Below, in pieces: positions 37,222 through 48,500 of a stretch of DNA of 64,000 bases (the first letter of the stretch is position 1; every line of letters begins with the position of its first letter). The position numbers and the translations under genes are program-made. Below the pieces are notes generated by a model. It saw nothing but the letters and a program-made list of their open reading frames with translations, did no database searches and was not told the origin of the DNA. Source of the DNA: Aureococcus anophagefferens. Taxonomy: Eukaryota; Sar; Pelagophyceae; Pelagomonadales; Pelagomonadaceae. The stretch covers positions 487,807-551,806 of the forward strand of contig NW_008705566.1 in the NCBI RefSeq assembly GCF_000186865.1. Reading direction: 5' to 3'.

Positions 37222-38353
37222 TCACCGCGACGCGTTTGACCTCGCCCCGAAGAGCCAGGGCGGAAGGAGGTCCCGGGGCACGGGGTAGACGAGCTCTCGC
37301 GCCAGGAGCGCCGCGCGCAGCTCCGCCGTGTCGCTCTCGTAGAACGCCTCGACCGTCGCGTAGGACGCGGCCCCCATTTTGCCGACCCACGCCTTCCGGT
37401 CGTCATGGAGCGCCTTGGAATTGGCGACCGCGAAGCCATCGCCATTCTCCCGCGTCCGCGCCGCGAGCATGGTCTCCGTGACGAGCGGGCGGCGCAGCGG
37501 TTCGAGGAGGAAGTTGAGCACGTCGACGGGCCGCGTCGCGAGGACCTCGAGGAAGACGACGAGCACGTTCGACGCGCCCCAGGCCGCGCTCCAGCCGCGG
37601 AGGTACGCGGCGTAGCGGCCCAGGTCGAGCTGGCGCTCCATCATCTCCGGTTTGCGCGCCTTGCGGAATCCGGCGAGCGCGTCGCGCGCGGGCCGCGGCA
37701 GGCATTCGCGGTGGTCCGCTCCGAGCCCGCGGAGCGCGAGCGCGCGCGCGAGGCTCGCGTCGAAGTCGGCCGCGAGCGCGCGCGACACGTTCGCGTCGTA
37801 CATATCATAGGCGACGTCGGCGGGCCAGTGACGCGGAATCGTCGCGGAGGGGCCGAATTTCGCGGTCCAGGCCGCGCGGCGCGCGGCGACGCGGATCCGG
37901 GTCTCGTGCATGTGGAAGTAGCCGCTCCAGAGGCGCGCCACCGGGTCGCGCAGGATGAACGCGACGCGCGCGTTCGGGAGCGTCGCGCGCATGAGCGCGC
38001 TGTCCGCGCAGTCGTAGTAGCTCGGCGTCTTCTCGAAGTGCAGCCACGGGAGCGCCTCGCCGGACGCGTCCGCGATCTCCAACGCGCGCGTCTTCGGACC
38101 CTCGGCGATCGCCAAGGGCTTGAAGTCGCGCCGATACGCGTCGAGCGTCTCGTTGTTCAAAACGTACCGCTGTCCGTGGCATCCGCCCGGCCGAAACGCG
38201 CCGGGGACGCAGCGCTTGTCGCACGGCCCCCCCGCCAGGCAATCGAAGAAGTGCGGCTCGAGGTTGTTGTGCCGCACCCTCGGCAAGCGCTTCAGCCACT
38301 GCTGCAGCTCGGAGGTGAAGAAATCGGCGATCTGCGGCAAGAGCATCGACACG
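37222..38353 (-). CDS. Sulfotransferase, C-terminal part
   Basis: The minus frame reads SMLLPQIADFFTSELQQWL, PHFFDCLAGGPCDKRCVPG, CHGQRYVLNNETLDAYRRDF and HFEKTPSYYDC. It continues with AFILRDPVARLWSGYFHM (3'-phosphate site of PAPS-dependent carbohydrate sulfotransferases), ERQLDLGRYAAYLRGW and VFLEVLATRPVDVLNFLLEP, then a stop at 37222. The order K-T-P-S-Y then R-D-P-x-x-R-x-x-S is typical of Golgi heparan/chondroitin-type enzymes. It lacks the PAPS-binding start, which lies beyond the inverted fragment at 38354-38700. Its stop is 8 bp from the convergent gene ending at 37213. Confidence 0.8.
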
Positions 38354-38731
38354 ATGGGCGCCGGTTTTTACGAGAACACGAACGGCGTCCCGCTGGAAAA
38401 TGGCCGCGTGCACCACCTGGGCCTCGCGCCCGGCGAGGTCGCGAACCGCGTCGTCTCCGTCGGGTCGCTGTCGCGCGCGACGCTCCTGCGCGGCCTCCTC
38501 GACGCGCCGGGCTTCGAGCTCACGAGCGCCCGGGGCTTCACGACCTTCACGTCGACCTACGGCGGCGTGCCCGTGTCCGTCGTCGCGACGGGCATGGGCG
38601 GGCCCATGATGGACTTCGTCGTCCGCGAGACGCGCGCGGTGACCGCCGGGCCCATGAGCTTCGTGCGCCTCGGGAGCTGCGGCGGCGTGTCCGAGGTGCC
38701 GCACTTCTGGACGCCCGCGACGATCAAATAA
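38354..38731 (+). CDS. Inverted fragment of a uridine/purine phosphorylase gene
   Basis: A plus-strand frame of 125 residues, MGAGFYENTNGVPLENGRVH, HLGLAPGEVANRVVSVGSLS, RGFTTFTSTYGGVPVSVVAT and GMGGPMMDFVVRETRAV, then FVRLGSCGGVSEVP. This is the N-terminal part of a nucleoside phosphorylase of the PNP/UDP family: T-x-T-Y-x-G-V-P-V-S, G-M-G-x-P, R-x-G-S-C-G-G. The family is normally 240-310 residues, so the catalytic C-terminal half is absent. Beyond about 38693 the frame runs into antisense sulfotransferase sequence and stops. It lies exactly where the sulfotransferase gene on the other strand should be continuous. Confidence 0.7.
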   Translation: MGAGFYENTNGVPLENGRVHHLGLAPGEVANRVVSVGSLSRATLLRGLLDAPGFELTSARGFTTFTSTYGGVPVSVVATGMGGPMMDFVVRETRAVTAGPMSFVRLGSCGGVSEVPHFWTPATIK

Positions 38732-39204
38732 ACGTCGAGGCTCCTCGGCGCGCGACCCTCGCGAGCGGTCAAGACGCGCGGCGCGGCGGCGGCGCCGCCG
38801 CGCATCGCCGTCGTGTCGCCGTAGGAGGCGCGCGCGGGCTCCAAGGCGCGCGGCGCGGGCTCCAATGCGCGAGACTTCGCGAGCTCGAGGCTCGCCTCCG
38901 CCGCCGCGAGGCGCTCGCGGAGGTCCTCGTTCTCGGCGTGCAGGTCCTTGTTCTGCGCGCGCGGGTCCTCGTTCTCGGGAACCGGCGCGGCCTCCTTCGC
39001 CGTCGGCGACTCCAAGGCGCGCGGCGCAGCGGCGGCGGCGCCGCCGCGCATCGCCGTCGTGTCGCCGTAGGAGGCCGCTGCACCGAAGTAGAGGCACGCG
39101 CAGAGATAGACTGCGGCGCCGAGGATCAGAAGGCGCACGAGCCTCGAGACGCGACGTCCTGGCGAGCGCGCCGTCGCGTGACCGCGACGGTCGTCGCGCG
39201 CCAT
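38694..39204 (-). CDS. Sulfotransferase, N-terminal part (signal anchor, coiled coil, PAPS loop)
   Basis: ATG 39204 gives MARDDRRGHATARSPGRRV, a basic cytosolic tail, then LVRLLILGAAVYLCACLYFG as a type II signal anchor. A stem follows with a short coiled coil (ENEDLRERLAAAEASLELAK) between two copies of ASYGDTTAMRGGAAAA (direct DNA repeats near 38771-38830 and 39015-39075). It ends with SLDVYLIVAGVQKCGTS, the 5'-phosphosulfate (PAPS) loop of Golgi sulfotransferases. At that point the sequence passes into the inverted phosphorylase fragment. Together with 37222-38353 this would form a complete enzyme in the same frame class. Confidence 0.75.
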
Positions 39205-39333
39205 CGCTATGGTCGAGGCCTCGCGAGTGCCGAGGCCTCGCGGACTCGTGAGCAGTGACGGGCCAGTGGACGTTTTAGACGGGCTCGCCGAACTCACGAA
39301 GTAAACCGGCCGGAAGAACCGGACCTAGCGGGA

Positions 39334-39368
39334 CGGGTATATACCGGCATATACCGTCGGTATACCCG
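39334..39368. promoter_or_regulatory. TATACC array and palindrome upstream of sulfotransferase
   Basis: CGGGTATA at 39334 and TATACCCG at 39361 form an 8-bp inverted repeat. TATACC occurs three times, at 39340, 39350 and 39361, about one helical turn apart. It stands out in this GC-rich region and lies 130 bp upstream of the sulfotransferase start at 39204. It is probably a promoter or factor-binding element. Confidence 0.5.
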
Positions 39369-39504
39369 CGCATCCTCGGACGCCGCCGCCGACGTCGACG
39401 CCCCCTGTGTCGACGTCGACCTCACCCACGCACCATCGCTGCCCAGCTCCGGCTCGCCCGACGCGGACCGGCACGACGGCGTGCGTGTAAACAAACGGGT
39501 TGTC

Positions 39505-42500
39505 TTAAGTTTTCCTCGTCTCCTTGAAGCTCGCGGCGGCCTCCTCCGGGCTCGTCCGCAGCTCCGCGCGGTCGTCGAACGTCGGCGCGAAGTAGTCGTT
39601 CCACGTGTCCTTCGTGAGGGCGCCGGCCAGGCGGTCGTACTCGCGCGCGTCGACGCGGAAGGGCTCGACGTCGTGGAGGCCCAGGCTCAGTTCGAAGTCG
39701 CAGCCGAAGCGCCGCAGCCTCAGCAGCAGCGCGCAGTTCCGCGGGTCCGCGAACGTCTGGCGCTTCGGTTTCCGCGCCGTGAAGGACTTGGCGCGCTTGC
39801 GGTCCGCGTGCTCGTGGTCCGCGTGCTCCGCGGCCGTCTCGCTCCGCAGGCCGTTGTAGAGCGCCAGCACGTCGAAGTGGACCGCGGGGCCGTCGTCCCG
39901 GCTTCGGCCGCCCGCGTCCCTGGACCGCCGGTCCGGATCCGCGAGCGCGTCGAAGAAGGCGACGAGCGCGAGCGGGTCCGCGAAGGACACGGCCGCGCGG
40001 CTGTAGAGGGGCCCCGTCGGCACGCCCTTGTCCGTCGTCGGGCTCTCGAGGAAGCGCCCGTCGCACGCGTGGCCCGACGGCAGCTTCCGGAAGTGGCGCG
40101 TCTCCGCGGCCTTGTGGTTGAACGCGCGCACGTAGTCGGCGATGATGTGGTCGAAGGCGCAGCGCGCCCACTGGGCGAAGAGGTCGTCGCCGCCGATCAT
40201 CTGCTTTTTGCGCTTTTCGGTCGGCGTGACGCGCGCGGCCGTGATCGCGTCGACCTCGGCCCAGTCGCGCGCGCGCGCGCGGTGCTTGCCCAGGATGGCG
40301 TCGACGCGCTCCGCCGCGGAGACGAGGGCCTCGGCGGCGAGCCGCTTCACGTGGTCGTAGCCGCCGAGGTTGACCTGGAGCGAGTGCTTGAGCTTCTTGT
40401 CGTCCTTGGCGTCGCGGCACTGGCGGCACTGGCGGATGAACGACGCGCGGAGGAAGTCGTGCGCCTCGACGACGGCTTTGCGCGACTCACCGGCGCCGCG
40501 CACGGCCGCGGCGTAGGCGCCGTCGCGCGCCGCGCAGCGCGCCTCGTCCTCGAGGTCCGCGGCGGCGTCCGGCGGCGCGCGGCCTCGCCTGAGCGCCGCG
40601 GTCACCGCGTCGAGCGCCTCGCGCTTGTCGCAGGCGCCGTAGGCCGCCGCGGGCCGCCCCGGCAGGTTCGGGTCGTCGACGAGCTTTTCGATGACGTCGC
40701 GGGGGATGAGGCCGCAGGCCAGGTCGTCCATGTGTTTGACGGGCTCCTCCGGGTCGAAGTCGTCGTCCGCCTCGTCGTCCTTCGTCTTCGCCGGCGGCTT
40801 CGAGAACGGGAGTTTCTTCTTCCGCTCCTGCGCCAAGGCTTTCTGCTTCTTCAGGTCGGCCTTGACCTCCTCGAGGTCCTTCTTCAGGATGAACTTGTAG
40901 CGCGCGAGCGCGAGGCACCGCTGCTTCTCCTGGTCCACGCGGAGGCCCGCGTGCGGCGGGTCGTAGCTCTTGAAGCCCGGTCGGTCCTCCGATGGCTTCG
41001 GCGCGTACTCCTTCTTCTTGCCGCCCGTGCGCTCGAGCCACTGGTCCACGAGCGCGCGGCCCGCGGCGGTGGCCGCGGCCTTCTCCGCCGCCCACCGGTC
41101 GAGATTCCGCGCGGTCTTCTCCTCCGCGACGCGCTTCCGCTCCGTCAGCTCCGCGATCTCCTTCTCGGTTTTCTCGATCTTCGCCAGGGTCTCCGTGATG
41201 TGCGCCACCTCCTCCTCCGTGGCGTGGAACCAGCACGCGTTCGCGAGCCACGGGTTCTCCTTCGGCATCGTCCGCGGCGCGGCCGGGTCGTCGGGCCGCT
41301 GGTCGTCGTCGAGCCAGTCCAGGGGCGGCACCACGTCGAAGGGCCGCGAGAAGCAGCGGGCGACGTGGGCCCACTCGCCCATGTCGCCGGACCGCGTCAT
41401 CAGCGACGCCTTGAGCCGGTAGCGGCCGGGCAGCGGCGCCGCGAGCTCCTCGGACGCGTCAAAGGCCGCGAGGCCCTCCGGCGACGCCTTGAACGTCTTC
41501 GCCGTGATGCCCAGGAGCATGGGGCACCAGGTCCTCGTCAGCCGCTGCTCCTCCTGGAGCTTGGCGATCGCGGCCGCGTGCCGGACCCGCTCCGTCGCGT
41601 CGCCGTCGACGTTCTCCGACGCGCAGCGCATGATCGTCAGGTAGATCGTGAAGGGCGCCGCGTCCGAGGCTCGTACGACGTGGCCCGCGGCGTCCGTGAC
41701 CTTGAAGGTCGGCAGCACGCTCGTCCAGAGCTCCTCGGCGACGAGGAGCCGGTCGTCGGGCGGCGGGAAGACGGCCTTGGACGCGTCGGGCGCGAAGCTG
41801 ATCTTCGCCGGCGGGCCGTTGACGACGTCGAAGAGGGGCGACGCGCCGCAGACGTCGACGGACGCCTTGCCCCCCGCGAGCCAGACCTTGCCCCGCGCGA
41901 CGACGCAGTACGCGCCCGCGCCCGCGCAGCGAGCGTCGACGCCCGCGAAGTCCGCGACGCCGTCGACGGTGTCGAGGCCCTTGTGCTTCGCCGCCTCCTT
42001 GCCCAGGGGCCCCTTGGCCGCGGCGACGGCGGGGAACTGGCGCTTCGTGCCCAGGAGGAACTTCGCCGGCGGCTTCTCCCGCTTCTTCGCGGCGTTGACC
42101 GCGGCGGCGGCGACCTCCGCGAGCGCGGCGCTCTTCTTCGCCTCCTCCTTCGAAACGGCGGCCCCGCTCGCCGCCTCGGGGAGCGGTGCGTCCGTCGCCG
42201 GCGCGTCGACCTGCGTCGTGTCGTGCTCCGCCTCGTCTGCGTCGTCCTCCGTCACCGTCTCCCGCTTCGCCGGGTCCTCGCGGACCTCGTAGAGCTCGAG
42301 GGTCACGAAGGCCGTGTAGTGCGTCCCCGAGCAGAGGTTCCCGAGCTTGTCGACGACGCGGACGCGCGCCCTGACGCGCTCGTCGCACTCGAAGAGGCCC
42401 TTGGGCAGCGCGACGTCCAAAGCCGCGGGCGGCCCCGCGGTCACGGCGATGTGCAATTCCCTCGTCGCGCGGTGGGGCCCGGCCTTGGCGCTCAGGCGCG

Positions 42501-45500
42501 GCGACGCGCCCGAGGCCTTCGAGAGATTCGCGTGGACCTTGGCGACGTACGAGCCCGCGCGCTCGAAGACGCTCGCGGGCGCGTCCGCGAACGTTGCGCC
42601 CCGCGCGGCGTCGAAGACGGTCTCCCAGACGAGGAGCGCCTCCTTGCGCGGCGACGACAGGGCGCCCTTGTCGCGCTCGCGCTTCAGGTCCGCCAGGAGC
42701 CGCTCGCCGAGCTTGTCGACCTTGGCGCGCGCCGCGGTGACGCGCGCGAGCTCCAAAACGCCGTTCGCGCGCGTCTCGCCCATCTCGACGGCCCGCGGGT
42801 GGGCGTCCGGCGGCAGGGCGACGGACGTGGCCCAGACCTCGACGTGGACGCGCGCGGGCGCGTGCGCCTCGACGACGTTGCCCGCGCGGTCCACGGGCGC
42901 CACCCCCAAGCGGCCGCCGCGGCCCGCGACGACGGGGCCCTCCGTGAAGACCGCGTACTCGGCGGCGTAGGAGCACTTGACCTTGAAGGCGTCGGACGAC
43001 GCCCGGAGCGCCGCTTGCCCGGGGGTCGCGGGGGCCACCTCGGCGAACCACCGGTAGTCGCCGGCCGCGCCGGAGAGGAACGATGCGTCCTCGGCGAGCT
43101 TCCGCGCGCAGGCCTTGGCGTCCTCGACGGCGACGCGGCCCTTGCGCAGGGACAGCGTGAGCTCCTGGGGCCCGGCCTTCCTCGGCGGCGGCGCGCGCGC
43201 GGTCACGAGGTTCGGCGGTTTCGCGGCCGCGACGCGGCGCGCGGAAAGCGTCGCTTTTCCGATAAAGTCCTCGCAGACGTTGCCGAAGGCGTCGAGGACG
43301 TCGACGGCCGGCGTCGGCAGGGGCGCGCCGGCGAGCATCGTGCGCTGGTCGTCGCGGAGGCGCACCTTGGCGGTCTCGGGCGGCCCCGCGGCGACGGAGA
43401 TCGCGACGGGGTCGGACACGGCGACGGCCTCGCGCGCCCACCTGCCGCCCTGCTTGAGCAGCGCGAGCCCCCGGGGCCCGAGCACCTTGGCGCGGAGCAC
43501 GTAGGCGCCCGCCCGGGCGAAGGAGAGCTTCGCGTCCGCGCGGCCGCGGTAGTCCAACTTCGCGGGCGGCGTCCAGTCCTCGCCCTTGGCGCCGTCGACG
43601 CGGCAGCAGATGACGACGTGCTCGTCGCCGCAGCGCGCGGGCCGGCCCCGCGTGTCCGTCGCGCGCGCCGCGAGGCCCGGGATGGGCGCGCCCGCGACGG
43701 CCGTCGCCGGCGACTCGAGCGCGACGCGGCGCGCGCGCGGCGGCGCGGGCGTGATGGCGAAGGGCGGCGACGCGCCCGCGGAGCTCTGCGTCGACCGCGG
43801 GCGCGTCGACTCCGAGAGCACGAGGCGCACGGTGCCCCGGAACTTCTCGGGGACCGTCAGCGCCGCGCCGTCGCGGCCGAACGCGACGCCTCCGTCGACG
43901 ACGCTCCGCGCGTCGCCGCCGAGGGCGTCGCTCGGCACCCAGGCGCCCGTGCGGTCGCGCTGCTCCAGGGCGACGGCGACGGGGCAGCCGTCCTGGGTCT
44001 CCGCGAGCGGCGCGAACGCGCCGAGGAGGAACCGGACGGCGCGTTCGAAGCCCGCGGAGTCCAATTTCTGGCGCCCGCGCGCCTCCCGGCGGACCGCGCG
44101 CCGCGCCAGGGCCGCGGAGACGCCGCTCGTCTCGTCCGCCCGCCCCAGAGCGAGGCGCGGGCCGTGGGGCGCGTCGACGAGGAGCGCGCGCGCGCGCCTG
44201 GACGCGAGAAACTTGGCCGCGACGGCGAGCGCGACGCCGTCGCCGCCCCCGGCGCACGTCGCAAAGGCGCGCGCGATCGCCTCGGCGACGGGCCGCGGCA
44301 GCGGCGGGGCGGCGCGGTGAGCGTCGGAGGGGTCGAAGCTCAGCACGCGCGCGCGGAGCTCCGCGCAGTCGATCGCGGCGACGCGGCCGCTGCGCTCCGC
44401 GGCGACCGGCGCCTCGCCCAACCGCAGAATTGAGTTGAGCGGGCTCCGCGCGTCGTCGCAGGCGACCTCTGCCGAGGACACGTCCCGGGGCGCGTCGAGG
44501 ACGTACGCGGCGACGGCGCGCCGCCACGTCGCGGCCGTGTCGCCGGAGCCCAGCGCCCAGTCGCGCGCGGAGACGTCGTCGCCGCGCCTCTCCGCGCGCT
44601 TGAGGAAGGGCAGCGTCGCGTCGGCGCCGCCCGCGAGCAGCTCGCGCGCGGTCCGCGGCGCGCCGCGGCGGAGGCACTCGTGGAGCGGCGGCGCTCCCCA
44701 CACCCGCGCGGCGCGCGCGCCGACGCAGGCGGCCAAGACGCTCGCCACGGGCCCCGCGTCGCGCCGCACGCGCACGTCGCGGGCGTCCGGGTCCGCGCCG
44801 AGCGCGAGCAGCGCGGCGACGCAGCGCGCGCTCCCCGCGTCGTCGCCGCCCGCGCGGTCCGCGCACGCTCCCAGCGGCGATTGGCCCAGGGCGTCCGGCA
44901 GCGACGGCAGGCGGGCGGCGTAGGCGGGGTCGTGCTTGAGGAAGGCGCGGGCGAGCGCCGCGGCGCCGTCGGCGCAGCCGGACGCGCAGGCCGCGTGGAG
45001 CGCGGTGCGCCGCCGCGGCGCGTCGCGCCAGTGGCCGTCGAAGCGCCGGTCCGTCGGGCCGCAGCCGACGGCCTCCCGCAGGCTCCAGGACGGGCTCGCG
45101 ACCGCGGCGTCGAGGAGCGCCTCGAGGCGCCGCGGCGCGCCGCCGCCGGCCGCGGACAGGATCAAGCTCGCGAGTAGCGGCGGCGCCGCGGGCTCGGCGT
45201 CGAAGCGCGCGCGGCACGCGGCGCGCGGGTCGCTGCCGGCGCCGGCGACGGCGACGGAGAGCCGGTTCGACCCCGCGCGGCTCAGCTTCGTCGCCGCCTG
45301 GAGGGGCGCCCAGCGAAACGCGCGGTCGCGGTGCGCGTCGGGCCGGAGCGTGCTCAGCGGCGCGCAGGGCGCGCGGCCGAGGCCCCGGCCGCCGCCGAGG
45401 GCGTCGGCGACGACGGCGCGCGCCGCCGCCGCCGCCGCGGCGTCGGAGCGGCCGTGGACGGACCCGCCCGCGACCGCGGCCTCGAGCGCGCGCCACGCGT

Positions 45501-48500
45501 CGACGGCCGCGCGGCCGAGGACCGCCGCCGCCTGCTCCGGGAAGCGCTCCTCGAGGGACGCGCGCACCGCCGCGCCGAGGCCCGCGAGGTCCGGCGGGCC
45601 GTCGCCCGCCCAGGGCGCCGCGCCGCGCGACGCCTCGCCGAGGAGCGCGGCGCCGACGGTTTCGCCCGTCCGCGCGTCGCGGAGGCCGAGCGCGTCCTCG
45701 GCGGCGCTCAGCGCGCCCCGGGCCTCGCGCGCGGCCCGCTTCGGGCCGACGACGTCCAGCAGGCTCAGGAGCACGGCGGCGCAGCCCGCCGCGCGCGCGA
45801 CGACCGCGTGGACGAGCGCGGCTCCGTACTCGCGTCGTCCGACGACGACGGGCGGCGGCGGCGCCGCGTCGTCCCGCTTCGGGGCCGGCGTCGCGGGCTC
45901 GTCGGAGAAGCGCAGCTTGGGCACGGGCGTCTTCGCGCCCTTGGCCGGCGACGCCTCGAAGAGGTCGAGCGCGTCGGGCGCGGCCGACTTCGTCGCCGGC
46001 GGCGTCGCCGCCGGCGCGCGCGCGGGCTCCGCCGCGGCCGCGGGCGGCGGCGGCGCCGCGATCCAGACGTCCGGCGGCGCGAGCCGCCGGAGCGCGTCGA
46101 GCGCGGCGGCGGCGTCGGTGATCACGCAGAGCTGGGGCGGCGGCACCGCGCCGGGCCGCGCGAGGACGCCGCGGAACGCGGCCGCGCCGCCGCCGTCGCC
46201 CAGCGCCTGCAGGAGCTCCAGCGCCCGGCCGACCTGCGTCGCGTCGCCGCAGCGGCACCCGGCCGCCGCCGCCGACGCCAGGGCCAGCGCCGCCGCCGCG
46301 TCGGGCGCCGCTTCGCCGTAGTTCGCGATCGCGCGGCACACGTCGAGGTGGCCGTTCCGCGCGGCGTGCACGAGCGCCGTCGCCGGCGCCGCGCCGCCCC
46401 GAGCCGCCACGACGTCGCCGGGCAGCGCCCCGAGGAGCACCGCGGCGCAGCGCCCCGCGGCGGCGCGGCCGGCGACGCGCGCGGCGGGCGACGGCGGCCG
46501 CGACGTCGCCTTTTCGTCCGGGTCGCCGCGGTCCGTGCCGCCCGCGGCCGCGTGGAGCGCCGTCGCGCCCGACGCGTCCGCCGCCGCGGCGTCGGCGCCG
46601 GCCTCGAGCAGCGCCTCGAGGGCGTCGCCCTGGCCGCTGCCCGCGGCGCACGCGACCGGGTTCGCCCAGGCCTCGCCCGCGAAGCTCGCCGCGTCCGCGC
46701 CGCGGTCCAGGAGCCCGCGCACGATGGCGAGGGACGACGCCTCGGCGAGGGCCGCGCGCGCGTGCGGGTCCAGGGGCGCGCTCGCGACCGCCGCGGCCAT
46801 GGCGAGGCCCGCGGCGAGCGCGCGCGCGCGCTTGTCGCCGCGGGCCGCGGCCGCCGCGCTCGCCGCGGCGAGCGCGCTCGCGCCGGGGTGCCGCGCGGCG
46901 TTGACGGCGTCGACGAGGCCGTGGGCCCGGTCCAGGGGCGCGCCGCGCGCCCAGGCTTGGGCGGACGCGGCCGCGGCGTCGCCCTCGTACCACGCGTCGT
47001 CGCGGCGGCCCACCGCGTCGCCGCGCGCGGCCGCGGCGGCCCGGAGGCAGACCGCGAGCGGTGTGCCGAAGCCGCAGGCCGCCTCGGGGTCCGCGCCGCG
47101 CGCGAGCAGCAGGCGCGCGGCCTCGGCGCTCGGCGACCCGAGGCGCAGCTCCGCGGGCACGCCACCGCGCGCCGCGGCCGCGGGCGCGCCGGCGACGGGC
47201 CGCGACGTCGTCGCGAGGGGCCGACAGCCCTCCGGGACGGTGAGGCGCCGCCCCCGGGGCCGGGGCCAGGCCGCGCGGCCCCGCGCGCGCTCGAGCGCGG
47301 CCTCGTCGTCGCTGACGTCGTCGTCGTCGCCGCGCGGCGCGCGCGGCGGCGCCTCGACGACGCGCGCGCCGCACGCGTAGTGCAGGGGCGTCAGGTTCGC
47401 CCCGTCCCGCGCGTTCGCGTCGCAGCCCGCCTCGAGCAACGCCTCGGCGGCGTCGAGGAGCCGGTAGCGGACGCAGTGGTGCAGGAGCGCGTCGCCGCCC
47501 GCGCGGACGTCGCAGCCGGCTTTCGCGAGCGCGCGGACCGCGGCCGCCGAGTCGGGCACCCACTCCCAGGGCAGCGTCGTGTCCGGCGGGCCGCCGTCCT
47601 CCTCCTCGTCCTCGTCCTCCTCCGCGTCGACGTCCTCCGCCGGCGCGAGGTCGTCGGGATCGCAGCCGGGCCAGACGGCGCCGGGGCCGCGCGCGGGGTC
47701 CGGCCAGGGCAACGAGCGCTTCGCGCCCGCGGCCTGGAGCTCCTCGGCGAGCTCGAAGGCCCGGGCGCTTCGCGCCGCGCCGACGAGGCACTCGCCCGGC
47801 GGCGCGCGCGGCGGCGCGCCGGCCTCGAGGAGCGCGGCCGCGAGGCGCGCGCGGCCGTTCTTCGCGGCGTCGAAGAGCGGGAACGCGCCCTCGCCGTCGA
47901 CGACGGCGCCCGCGTCCGCGAGGCGCCGGCAGGCCGCCGCCGCCGCCGCGTCGGCGAGGTTCGGCCCGAGCATCTGGAGCATCAAAAGCCGCCGCGCGGC
48001 GCCGCCGCCGCCGTCGCCCGATTGCGCGCTCGACGGGTCGCGGTCGCCCGCGCGCCGCGCGGCGTCGGACAGCAGCCGCGACAGCCAGAGCTTCAACCGG
48101 TACTCGCCGAGCGTGTCGCCGCGGTCGCTCCCGTTGTAGGCGCCGAGCGCGGCGCGCCGCGCGGGCCGCGAGCTGCCGCAGAGCCACGTCGTCCACGCGC
48201 TCCGGAACCGGAGCTCGTCGACGGCGGCCTCCGCGCGCGCGTCGCCCCGCCGGGCGTCGCGGCGCACGTCCACCGCATCTAGGTCGCAGCAGCGCTCCGG
48301 CGACGCGTCGCCGGGCGGCGCGACGCGGCTCCGCGTCGCCGCGCCGACGGCCGGCAGCGCCGCGGCGCGCGCGGCGCCGCGGAACGCCGCGTCCTCGTCG
48401 TCGTCGCCGCGGCCGCCGCCGCCGCGCGCGGCGCCGGGCGCCGCGAAGGCCGCCGCGGGCCGCGCGGCGTCGGGCACGAGGGCCAGGCCCAGCATCGCGC

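Noticed and set aside
39481..44433. 1,650-codon open frame on the plus strand opposite the giant ankyrin gene
   Set aside because: It is almost entirely Arg/Ala/Leu/Glu with no recognisable domain. It arises because the GC-rich third positions of the real minus-strand gene leave the opposite frame without stops.
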